Below, piece after piece: positions 34,008-41,221 of a DNA stretch of 41,221 nucleotides. The DNA is taken from assembly GCF_000308595.1 (NCBI RefSeq), contig NZ_BAGA01000149.1, positions 1-41,221 of the forward strand, given 5' to 3'. This DNA comes from Nocardia higoensis NBRC 100133 (GTDB lineage: Bacteria > Actinomycetota > Actinomycetes > Mycobacteriales > Mycobacteriaceae). The translations under genes were made by a program, and so were the position numbers. Under the pieces are notes generated by a model, which made no database searches, was not told the DNA's origin, and saw only the letters and a program-made list of their open reading frames with translations. The stretch's first letter is position 1, and every line of letters starts with the position of its first letter.

Positions 34008-34427
34008 TTACGGCCTGCCGTAGATGGCGGTGACGAATTCGCCGAGCTGGTTGTCGTCGAGATGCCGGGCCAGGTCGGCTTCGCTGATCATGCCGACCAG
34101 CCGCTTGTTGTCGATGACGGGCATCCGCTTGACCCGATGGTTCTCCATCGCGTCGAGCACCTCCTCGACGTCGGCGTCGGCCGCCACCCAGCGCGGCGTC
34201 GCCTCACAGAGTTCGGCGGCCCGCATGGTGGTCGGCGAGCCGCCGCGCGCCACGCACTTCAGCACGATGTCGCGGTCGGTGACGATGCCGCACATCCGCT
34301 CGTTCTCGTCGGCGACGACGAGCGAGCCCACGTCGAGTTCGGCCATCAGGCGGGCCGCGTGCTCGACGGTGTCCTGCTTGGAGATCCACTGTGCGCCGGG
34401 CTTCATGATTTCCCTGGCTGTGGTCAT
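34008..34427 (-). CDS. CBS-domain protein (Hrp1-like)
   Basis: 139 residues with two CBS motifs (REIMKPGAQWISKQDTVEHAARLMAELDVGSLVV..GIVTDRDIVLK and the second ending RMPVIDNKRLVGMISEADLARHL). It resembles mycobacterial Hrp1 (Rv2626c), which is hypoxia-induced there. The Cys pair (Cys59 and Cys74 vicinity) is partly kept: there are Cys in ERMCGIV, LKCVA and LCEA. Ligand unknown. ATG 34427 has a purine RBS (GGAGATG). A set of GGATCAC repeats lies upstream. Convergent with the RibD-like gene, 16 bp apart. Confidence 0.9.
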   Translation of the reverse strand: MTTAREIMKPGAQWISKQDTVEHAARLMAELDVGSLVVADENERMCGIVTDRDIVLKCVARGGSPTTMRAAELCEATPRWVAADADVEEVLDAMENHRVKRMPVIDNKRLVGMISEADLARHLDDNQLGEFVTAIYGRP

Positions 34428-34459
34428 GGGGTCATCTCCTCTTTCCTGCGGGCTGATTC

Positions 34460-34513
34460 GGACGGATCACTGCTTCGGAGGATCACCGATCCGGGACGGA
34501 TCACTGATCCGAA
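34460..34513. repeat. GGATCAC direct and inverted repeats upstream of the CBS gene
   Basis: GGACGGATCACTG occurs at 34460-34472 and 34494-34506. GGATCAC recurs in between at 34480. CTTCGG/CCGAAG ends give an outer inverted repeat. A regulator-binding site is possible; no match to the DosR box was seen. Confidence 0.45.
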
Positions 34514-34537
34514 GAGACCTGCCCATTCTGACGCCGC

Positions 34538-34581
34538 GGCCACCCGATCGCGCCCGTCATTCGGGTAACGATCGGGTGGCC
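34538..34581 (-). terminator. terminator of the pstP-rodA-pbpA-pknA-pknB operon
   Basis: A 13-bp perfect stem (34538-34550 with 34569-34581) with an 18-nt loop, 31 bp beyond the pknB stop. No U-tract. Confidence 0.7.
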
Positions 34582-34611
34582 GGTGCACAGGGATCAGGGG
34601 GAGACGACCGA

Positions 34612-36534
34612 TCAGGGCGGACCGAGGATGCCCGTGGTGATGGACACGGTCCCGGTCTTCGACACCGACGATCCGGCCTGCGGCTGCTGGCTGACGATGC
34701 GGCCCACGCTTCCGGTGTCGAAGGTGCCGACGGTGGACTGGCTGATCTGCGCGGAGGTGCCGGTCCAGCCCGCCTGGCGCAGGCGGTCGACCGCCTGCGA
34801 GGGCGTCAGCCCGACCAGGCTCGGCATGGTGATGTTGTCACCGGTGGAGACCTGCACGGTCACCGTCGAACCGCGATCCGCGCTGCTACCGCCCGCCGGG
34901 CTGGTGCCGACCACCTCGCCCTTCGGCCGCGCGGAATCGACTTCCTCGATGGTGATCCGGAAACCCGCGCTGTCCACCAGGTTCGGCTCGGCCACACTGA
35001 TGTCCTGGCCGACCACGCTGGGCACCCGGACCTTCTCCGGCCCCTTGCCGACCCACACCACGATGGCCTGATCGACATCGACCCGCGCGCCGGCCGCGGG
35101 CTCGGTGCCGATCACGGAATCGACATCCTGGGCGCTGGACTCCTTGCGCTCCACGTTCGGGTCCATCCGCAGGCCGACGGCGTTGAGTTCCTGCTGGGCC
35201 TGTTCCACCGTCAGGCCGTCGAGCCGGGGCACCTGGACCTGCGCGGGCCCGGAGGACACCTGCACCGTCACGGTGCTGCCCTCGTCGATGCGGGAACCGC
35301 CGAGCGGCTGGGTGGCGATGACATTGCCCGCGGCGATCTTGCTGTCGGGTTTCTGCTGGATCGCCACCGAGAAACCGAGCCGTTGCAGGGTGTCCTGCGC
35401 CTGCTGGGACGACTTGTTCGACAGGTCCGGCACGGCCACCTGATCGGGCTTGCTGCCCGGACCGAGGAACACCCAGAACATGGCGAAGGCGACCGCGAGC
35501 ACCGCCGCGGCGCCGAACGCCAGGTAGGCGGTCCGGCGGCCGCTGCCGGGGTCGGCGGCCTCCTGCTCGGCCGTGGCCGGTGCGGCGTTGTTGTCCTCGC
35601 GCGGGTGCATCCGGTACCCGCGCGGCGCGGGCTCGTCGTCGTCGAGGAAGGTGGTGCGGTCCTCGTCGGTCATCACCATCGGCGCGCTCGGCTTCTGCCC
35701 ACCTAGCACCCGGATCAGATCCGCGCGCATCTCCGCGGCGGTCTGGTACCGGTTGGCCGGGTTCTTGCTCATCGCCTTGAGCACGACCGAGTCGAGTTCG
35801 CGCGGCACCCCGTTGTAGACGTGTGAGGGCAGCCGCGGATCTTCCTTGACGTGCTGGTAGGCCACCGCGACGGGGGAGTCGCCGCTGAACGGCGGTTCCC
35901 CGGTGAGGATTTCGAACAGCACGCAGCCGACCGAGTACACGTCCGAGCGGGCGTCGACGGTCTCACCGCGTGCCTGCTCGGGGGACAGATACTGGGCGGT
36001 GCCGATGACGGCCGCGGTCTGGGTCATCGGGTTGGCGGCGTCGGCGATCGCGCGGGCGATGCCGAAGTCCATCACCTTGACCGCGCCGGACCGGTTGATC
36101 ATGATGTTGGCCGGCTTCATGTCGCGGTGCACGATGCCGTGCTTGTGACTGAAATCCAGAGCGGCACAGACGTCGGCGACGATCTCCATGGCGCGTCTGG
36201 GCGCCAGCGGTCCCTTGCTGCGCACGATGTCGCGCAGGGTGTCGCCCTCGACGTACTCCATGACGATGTAGGGCAGTGGGCCGCCGTCGATCTCGGCTTC
36301 GCCGGTGTCGTAGACGGCGACGATGGCCGGGTGATTGAGCGCCGCGGCGTTCTGCGCCTCACGCTTGAAACGCAGGTAGAACGTGGGATCGCGGGCCAGG
36401 TCGGCGCGCAGCACCTTGATCGCCACATCGCGGCTCAGCCGCAGATCCCTGGCCTTGTGCACCTCCGACATCCCGCCGAATCCGATGATCTCGCCCAATT
36501 CGTAGCGCGACGAGAGATTCTTCGGGGTCGTCAT
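34612..36534 (-). CDS. pknB: PASTA-domain Ser/Thr protein kinase PknB
   Basis: 640-residue receptor kinase. The kinase domain (about 11-280) has the Gly loop GFGGMSEV, Lys40, the catalytic Asp138 in HRDMKPAN and DFG at 157-159. Activation-loop Thr171 and Thr173 match the mycobacterial autophosphorylation sites. An acidic juxtamembrane region precedes one membrane helix (336-357), and four extracellular PASTA repeats end the protein (about 366-635), which bind muropeptides or lipid II. It controls cell growth; CwlM in this window is a likely substrate. ATG 36534 overlaps the pknA TGA (ATGA). Confidence 0.97.
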   Translation of the reverse strand: MTTPKNLSSRYELGEIIGFGGMSEVHKARDLRLSRDVAIKVLRADLARDPTFYLRFKREAQNAAALNHPAIVAVYDTGEAEIDGGPLPYIVMEYVEGDTLRDIVRSKGPLAPRRAMEIVADVCAALDFSHKHGIVHRDMKPANIMINRSGAVKVMDFGIARAIADAANPMTQTAAVIGTAQYLSPEQARGETVDARSDVYSVGCVLFEILTGEPPFSGDSPVAVAYQHVKEDPRLPSHVYNGVPRELDSVVLKAMSKNPANRYQTAAEMRADLIRVLGGQKPSAPMVMTDEDRTTFLDDDEPAPRGYRMHPREDNNAAPATAEQEAADPGSGRRTAYLAFGAAAVLAVAFAMFWVFLGPGSKPDQVAVPDLSNKSSQQAQDTLQRLGFSVAIQQKPDSKIAAGNVIATQPLGGSRIDEGSTVTVQVSSGPAQVQVPRLDGLTVEQAQQELNAVGLRMDPNVERKESSAQDVDSVIGTEPAAGARVDVDQAIVVWVGKGPEKVRVPSVVGQDISVAEPNLVDSAGFRITIEEVDSARPKGEVVGTSPAGGSSADRGSTVTVQVSTGDNITMPSLVGLTPSQAVDRLRQAGWTGTSAQISQSTVGTFDTGSVGRIVSQQPQAGSSVSKTGTVSITTGILGPP

Positions 36535-38102
36535 CGTTGTCCTTGCTCAGGTGGGGTGGGCTCGCTGGGAGTGGCCGTCGGACCTGCGGCACCGGAATCG
36601 GAATCCTCCGCAAATGGTAGGTCGAAGGTCGGGAACAAGGTACGCGTGGTGGTCGTGCGCCTGGTCCGGGTCGGCTCCGGCGTGGTGGTCGGCGCTTGGG
36701 TGGTCGGCTGCACGGTGGTCGTGGTCGGCGCGACCGTGGTGGTGGTCGGCTCCGGCGTGGTGGTGGTCGGCTCCGGCTCGGTGGTCGCCGGCGGAGGCGG
36801 CGGCACGTACCGGGTGGTGGTCGGCTCGGCGGTGGTCGTGGTGGGTTCCTGTGGCGGCGGCGCGAGGGTGGTACTCGCCGGCGGGGTCTTCGGTTCCGGG
36901 TTGGTGTCGCCGCCGAAGAGCAGCCACAGCACCGCGCCCACCATCAGGAGCGCGGCCGCGCTGAGACCGGCAAGCGCCTTCTGGGTGGTGGTCCACTGCC
37001 CGTTGCCGCGCTGCGGGGGCGGGCCGTAATGGCCGGGGGCGGCGTTGGGCCCGGTCCCGTTCCGTCCGCCCCCGTTGTGGTTGCTCATCATGGTGGCGGG
37101 CGCGTCGGCCTGCCCCATGCCGCCGACGGCGGCCGCGGCCGGACGGCTGTAGCGCACGGTCGGTCCGTCGCCGGGGCTCGCGGGGATCGCGACCGTCGGC
37201 CCGGGCGGCAACATCTGGGTGGCGTCCTCGACCGGCCCCGGTCCCGCGGCGCCCTTGGGCGGCGGCGGACGATGCCCGGCACGCACCGCGGCCACGGCGT
37301 CGGCGAACTCGCCGCCGCTGGCGTACCGCAGATGCGGGTCCTTGCCGATGGTGATCTCGATCAGCTCGCGCACGTTCGGCGGCACATCGGGCGGCAGCGG
37401 CGGCGGGGTCTCGCGCACGTGCTTCATCGCCACCGTGATGGCGCCGTCGCCGGTGAACGGGCGCTTGCCCGCCAGCGCCTCGTAGCCGACCACGCCGAGG
37501 GAGTACACGTCGCTGGCCGAGGTGGCGTCCTCACCGACGGCCTGCTCGGGCGCGATGTACTGGGCAGTGCCCATCACCATGCCGGTCTTGGTGACCGGGC
37601 TGGCGTCGACCGCCTTGGCGATGCCGAAGTCGGTGATCTTCACCTGCCCCGTCGGCGTGACCAGGATGTTGCCCGGCTTGACGTCGCGGTGCACGACACC
37701 GGCGGCATGCGCGGCCTCGAGCGCGCGTCCGGTCTGTTCGAGCATGTCCAGGCCCTGGTTCACCGAGAGCTTGCCGAGCCTGCTGAGCACGGCATTGAGC
37801 GGTTCGCCCTGCACCAGTTCCATCACCAGGTACGAGGTCTCGCCCTGGCTCGGGTCGTAGGTCTCGCCGTAGTCGTAGATGCCGGCGATGCCGGAGTGGT
37901 TCAGCTGCGCCGTGGTCTGGGCCTCGGTGCGGAACCGCTGGCGGAAGGTCGGGTCGGCGGAGAATTCGGCCTTGAGGACCTTGACCGCCACGCGGCGGTT
38001 CAACCTCGTGTCCAGCGCTTCCCAGACCTGGCCCATGCCACCGGTGGCGATCAGGCGTTGCAGTCGGTAGCGGTCGGCTATCAGCGCACCGTTGTTCAGC
38101 AT
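36531..38102 (-). CDS. pknA: Ser/Thr protein kinase PknA with Thr/Pro-rich outer tail
   Basis: 523 residues. Kinase domain 10-275: TGGMGQVW Gly loop, Lys41, Asp140 in HRDVKPGN, DFG at 158-160, activation Thr171 and Thr173. A Pro-rich linker (279-370) leads to one membrane helix (about 376-397). The outer tail of ~125 residues is dominated by Thr, Pro and Glu (TTTTAEPTTT, EPTTTTPEPTTTT), a likely O-mannosylated stalk. Longer than the ~430 residues of mycobacterial PknA, mostly in this tail. It regulates shape and division with PknB. ATG 38102; 35 bp after pbpA. Confidence 0.95.
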   Translation of the reverse strand: MLNNGALIADRYRLQRLIATGGMGQVWEALDTRLNRRVAVKVLKAEFSADPTFRQRFRTEAQTTAQLNHSGIAGIYDYGETYDPSQGETSYLVMELVQGEPLNAVLSRLGKLSVNQGLDMLEQTGRALEAAHAAGVVHRDVKPGNILVTPTGQVKITDFGIAKAVDASPVTKTGMVMGTAQYIAPEQAVGEDATSASDVYSLGVVGYEALAGKRPFTGDGAITVAMKHVRETPPPLPPDVPPNVRELIEITIGKDPHLRYASGGEFADAVAAVRAGHRPPPPKGAAGPGPVEDATQMLPPGPTVAIPASPGDGPTVRYSRPAAAAVGGMGQADAPATMMSNHNGGGRNGTGPNAAPGHYGPPPQRGNGQWTTTQKALAGLSAAALLMVGAVLWLLFGGDTNPEPKTPPASTTLAPPPQEPTTTTAEPTTTRYVPPPPPATTEPEPTTTTPEPTTTTVAPTTTTVQPTTQAPTTTPEPTRTRRTTTTRTLFPTFDLPFAEDSDSGAAGPTATPSEPTPPEQGQR

Positions 38103-38137
38103 CGGGGCCCCCGAACCTCTCCTCGCACGTTCAATTC

Positions 38138-39604
38138 CTAGCCCCCTTGCAGACCGGCGTCGAGCACGGCCCTGGCGATGGGCGCCGCCACCGAGCCGCC
38201 GGTGGCCGCCAGCGACCGATCGCCGCCGTCCTCCACGATGACCGCGATCGCGATCTTCGGGTTCTGTGCCGGTGCGAAAGCGATATACCAGGCGTGCGGC
38301 GGGGTGTTACGCGGATCGGAGCCGTGCTCGGCGGTGCCGGTCTTGGACGCGATCGTGTACCCGGATCGCCCGCTGCCCGTCGTGTTCTGCTCCGACTCGA
38401 TCATCATGGCGGTCACCTGGGAGGCCACGTCCGCGCTGACCGCCTGCCCCACCGAGACCGGTTTGGTCTTGGAAAGCTCGCTCAGATCCGGGCCCTGCCT
38501 GGCGTCGACCAGGTACGGCTGCATGCGGACCCCGCCGTTGGCGATGGTGGCCGCGACGACCGCGTTGTCGAGCGGGGTGAGCGCCACGTCGCGCTGTCCG
38601 ATGCTGCTCTGGCCCAGCGCCGCGTTGTCGGGAATCGGTCCCAGCGTGCTCTCGTACCAGTCCAGCGGGATGCCGGAATGCTCACCGATGCCGAACGCCG
38701 CCGCGGTGTCCTCGAGCGCGGTCGCGCCGACGCCGATGCCGAGCTCCACGAAGGCGGTGTTGCACGACAGCCGGAAGGCGTTGGTCAGCGTGGTCGTCGG
38801 TTCGCCGCCACACGGGCTGCCGTTGTAGTTCTCCAGCGAGGTGCTGGTGCCCGGCAGAGTGATCGAGGGAGCGGCGGTGAGCTGGGTGTCCGGCTTGGCG
38901 ACACCGTGGGCCAGCGCGGCCGCGGTGACCACCACCTTGAACGTCGAGCCGGGCGGATAGGTCTGCGAGACGGCGCGATTGAGCATCGGCTTGTCCGGAT
39001 CGGACTCCAGTCCCTCGAGCGCCGCGGTGGTCTCCGCCGCGTCGTGCCCGGCCAGCACGTTCGGGTCGTAGCTGGGCGTGGAGACCATGGTGAGGATCTT
39101 GCCGGTGCTCGGCTCGATGGCCACCACCGAACCGGTGTAGCCCTTGGCGGTGAGTTGCTCGTAGGCGACCTGCTGCATCACCGGGTCGAGCGTGGTCAGC
39201 ACATTGCCGCCGCGCGGGTCACGGCCGGAGACCAGGTCGATGAGCCTGCGCCCGAACAGCTGGCTGTCGGAACCGTTGAGCAGCGGATCCTCGGTGCGCT
39301 CCAGTCCGCCGCTGCCGTTCTGCATCGTGTAGTAGCCGGTCACCGGTGCGTAGGCCTGCGGATCGGTCGGGTAGACGCGCAGGTACTTGTAGCGGTCGTC
39401 GGTCTCGACCGAGGAGGCCAGCACCGTGCCGCCCGCGGCGATCTGCCCGCGTTGGCGGGAGTACTCGTCGAGCAGCACCCGGGAGTTGCGCGGATCGTTG
39501 CGGTAGTCGTCGGCCTTGATGACCTGCACGTAGGTGGCGTTCATGAGCAGCGCGACGATCATCACCATCACCGCGACCGCTACCCGTCGTAGTGGTGTGT
39601 TCAT
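38138..39604 (-). CDS. pbpA: penicillin-binding protein PbpA (class B transpeptidase)
   Basis: 488 residues with one N-terminal membrane helix (RVAVAVMVMIVALLMNATYVQV), a dimerisation region and a transpeptidase domain: SxxK in PPGSTFKVV, SCN in FRLSCNTAF, and KTG in ASKTGTAEHG. It cross-links peptidoglycan, working with the SEDS protein RodA encoded before it. ATG 39604 overlaps the rodA stop (ATGA). Confidence 0.97.
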   Translation of the reverse strand: MNTPLRRVAVAVMVMIVALLMNATYVQVIKADDYRNDPRNSRVLLDEYSRQRGQIAAGGTVLASSVETDDRYKYLRVYPTDPQAYAPVTGYYTMQNGSGGLERTEDPLLNGSDSQLFGRRLIDLVSGRDPRGGNVLTTLDPVMQQVAYEQLTAKGYTGSVVAIEPSTGKILTMVSTPSYDPNVLAGHDAAETTAALEGLESDPDKPMLNRAVSQTYPPGSTFKVVVTAAALAHGVAKPDTQLTAAPSITLPGTSTSLENYNGSPCGGEPTTTLTNAFRLSCNTAFVELGIGVGATALEDTAAAFGIGEHSGIPLDWYESTLGPIPDNAALGQSSIGQRDVALTPLDNAVVAATIANGGVRMQPYLVDARQGPDLSELSKTKPVSVGQAVSADVASQVTAMMIESEQNTTGSGRSGYTIASKTGTAEHGSDPRNTPPHAWYIAFAPAQNPKIAIAVIVEDGGDRSLAATGGSVAAPIARAVLDAGLQGG

Positions 39605-41091
39605 TCCGGTCGCCTCGCCTCCGGGTGTCGCGGGTCCGGACGACGCAACATCTCGGTCTGCGCCTCGGCGATCGGCGCCGCCGGTTCCCGCTTACGCACC
39701 GGAGCCGGTGCGCGGGCCGCATCGGAGACCTTGATCAGCAGCGCGAGCAGCGCGTAGTTCGCCAGCAGTGAGGAACCGCCGTAGGACATGAACGGCGTGG
39801 TCAGACCGGTCAGCGGGATCAGTTTGGTGACGCCGCCGACGACCACGAAGATCTGGATCGCCAGGGTGAAGGCCAGGCCTGCGGCGAGCAGCTTGCCGAA
39901 ACTGTCGCGCACCGCGAGCGCGGTCCGCAGGCCGCGCACGATCAGCACCAGGAACAGGATCAGCACGGCGCTCAGGCCGATCAGGCCCATCTCCTCGCCG
40001 ATGGTGGTGACGATGAAGTCGGTCTTGGAGAAGGGCACCTGGTTCGGGCGGCCGCTGCCGAGTCCGGTGCCCGCCAGTCCGCCGGTGGCCAGGCCGAACA
40101 GCGACTGGGAGAGCTGGTAGCCGGTGTTGTGGTAATCGGCGAACGGGTCGAGCCAGGTGTCGATGCGGACCTTGACGTGGCCGAAGATCTGGTAGGCGAA
40201 GACGAAACCGGCGAGCAACAAGCCGAATCCGATGATCAGCCAGCCCACCCGCTCGGTGGCGATGTAGAGCATCACCAGCACGGTGCTGAAGATCAGCAGC
40301 GAGGTGCCCAGATCCTTCTCCAGCACCAGCACACCGATGCAGATCACCCAGACCGCCAGGATGGGGCCGAGATCGCGGGCGCGCGGGAAGTCCATGCCGA
40401 GCCAGTGCTTGCCCGCGACGGTGAACAGTTCACGCTTGGAGACCAGCACCGAGGCGAAGAAGATGATCAGCAGCAGCTTGGCGAACTCACCGGGCTGCAC
40501 GCTGAAACCGGGCAGCCGGATCCAGATCTTGGCGCCGTTGATCTCGGACATGCTCGCCGGCAGCAGCGCCGGGATCATCAGCGCGACAAGGCCGATCAGG
40601 CCGAGGGTGTAGCTGTAGCGGGCCAGCGTGCGGTAGTCGCGCAGCACCACGAGCACCGCCACGAACACCACCATGCCCAGCGCCGTCCACAGGATCTGCT
40701 GGTTGGCGTCGGGGGAGGGGATCGGCACCGAGTTGAACACCGCGTTCTGCGCCGCGCCCAGGTCGAGCCGGTGGATCAGCACCAGCCCGAGACCGTTGAG
40801 CGCGGCCACGATGGGCAGCAACAGCGGGTCGGCGAACGGCGCGAACCGGCGCACCGCAAGATGGGCGACCGCGTACAGCGCCAGGAAGGCAGCGCCGTAC
40901 TTGGCGATGTCCCAGGTGATCGACTGCTCCTGGCTGGCTTCCACCAGGAACAGCGCGGCGGTCACCAGGACGGCCGCGAATCCGAGCAGCAGCAACTCGA
41001 CATTGCGCCGCGTCGACGGCGGCGGCGCCGGCGCGAAACCACCCGGTGGACTCGGAAAGGCCCCGGCGGACGGCGGTGCCGGTGCGGACAT
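39601..41091 (-). CDS. rodA: SEDS peptidoglycan glycosyltransferase RodA
   Basis: 496 residues with about twelve hydrophobic segments. A Pro/Ala-rich N-terminal tail (1-30) is followed by SEDS family segments, including GAKIWIRLPGFSVQPGEFAKLLLIIFFA, LVLEKDLGTSLLIF, the loop DPFADYHNTGYQLSQSLFGLATGGLAGTGLGSG with FSKTDFIVTTIGEEMG, and LTGLTTPFMSYGGSSLLANYALLALL. It polymerises lipid II with PbpA. ATG 41091 overlaps the pstP stop. Confidence 0.97.
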   Translation of the reverse strand: MSAPAPPSAGAFPSPPGGFAPAPPPSTRRNVELLLLGFAAVLVTAALFLVEASQEQSITWDIAKYGAAFLALYAVAHLAVRRFAPFADPLLLPIVAALNGLGLVLIHRLDLGAAQNAVFNSVPIPSPDANQQILWTALGMVVFVAVLVVLRDYRTLARYSYTLGLIGLVALMIPALLPASMSEINGAKIWIRLPGFSVQPGEFAKLLLIIFFASVLVSKRELFTVAGKHWLGMDFPRARDLGPILAVWVICIGVLVLEKDLGTSLLIFSTVLVMLYIATERVGWLIIGFGLLLAGFVFAYQIFGHVKVRIDTWLDPFADYHNTGYQLSQSLFGLATGGLAGTGLGSGRPNQVPFSKTDFIVTTIGEEMGLIGLSAVLILFLVLIVRGLRTALAVRDSFGKLLAAGLAFTLAIQIFVVVGGVTKLIPLTGLTTPFMSYGGSSLLANYALLALLIKVSDAARAPAPVRKREPAAPIAEAQTEMLRRPDPRHPEARRPE

Positions 41092-41221
41092 CAGTCCGTC
41101 ACCCGGCAGTTCTCCCCCGCGGTCTGGGGGCTCGGCGCCGGAGTCGCCACGGCCGTGGGAGCGGCGGTATCGGGCGCGGGCTGCGGCGCGGGCTCGGATG
41201 CGGGTGCCGGTGCGGGCGGAG
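41091..41221 (-). CDS. pstP: Ser/Thr phosphatase PstP, C-terminal fragment
   Basis: The last 42 codons and stop; the rest lies beyond the window edge. The visible part is an Ala/Pro-rich extracellular tail ending in GENCRVTD. Identification is by its place directly before rodA, as in Mycobacterium (pstP-rodA-pbpA-pknA-pknB), and by the tail type. The stop codon overlaps the rodA ATG (ATGA). Confidence 0.75.
   Translation of the reverse strand, partial: PPAPAPASEPAPQPAPDTAAPTAVATPAPSPQTAGENCRVTD

Overview
The window is a chromosomal replication-origin region from a high-GC, mycolic-acid-type actinobacterium, most likely Nocardia or a close relative. The gene order closely follows the Mycobacterium oriC neighbourhood: anti-sigma-M/trxB/trxA/cwlM/GNAT/parB/parA/rsmG/khpB/yidC/yidD/rnpA/rpmH/dnaA/dnaN/recF/dciA/gyrB/gyrA/DUF3566/tRNA-Ile/tRNA-Ala, then a PH-domain gene, crgA, trpG-pabA and the pknB/pknA/pbpA/rodA/pstP operon. 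The genus is inferred from synteny and protein character only; no 16S gene is present.

Layout. 1-4.0 kb (+): an anti-sigma-like membrane protein, thioredoxin reductase and thioredoxin behind a SigR/SigH-type promoter, and CwlM. 4.0-12.2 kb (-): a GNAT protein, parB, parA, a gene-poor 1.4 kb segment, rsmG, khpB, then yidC, yidD, rnpA and rpmH. 12.2-16.7 kb (+): dnaA, the bipartite origin and dnaN. 16.8-26.6 kb (+): recF, dciA, an EphD-like hydrolase, gyrB, gyrA, a DUF3566 protein, tRNA-Ile(GAT), a 35-residue DLW-39-type gene and tRNA-Ala(TGC). 26.7-34.4 kb: accessory or variable genes (acyl-CoA dehydrogenase-like, ABC drug exporter, small membrane protein, rhomboid) among conserved ones (PH-domain protein, crgA, trpG/pabA), then a RibD-like fusion and a CBS protein. 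34.6-41.2 kb (-): pknB, pknA, pbpA, rodA and the 3' end of pstP.

How it works together. The window joins replication initiation (dnaA, oriC, dnaN, recF, dciA, gyrase) to segregation (parAB and six parS or parS-like sites) and to control of envelope growth (PknA/PknB/PstP, CwlM, RodA/PbpA, CrgA). DnaA boxes are dense upstream of dnaA and between dnaA and dnaN. Consensus copies also occur inside dnaN and recF, after recF, and 16 kb away beside the PH-domain gene.

Most notable: (i) two 59-bp near-identical direct repeats in dnaA-dnaN, each with three CTCGAG palindromes at an exact 22-bp period and TGTGGA half-boxes; (ii) a parA-rsmG spacer with a 13-bp tandem repeat (10 full copies) between two parS sites; (iii) a CwlM whose amidase zinc/catalytic positions are visibly substituted; (iv) a RibD-like protein with reversed domain order, translationally coupled to trpG/pabA; (v) a 13-bp perfect terminator stem between gyrB and gyrA. 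No mobile element, CRISPR array or phage gene was seen.
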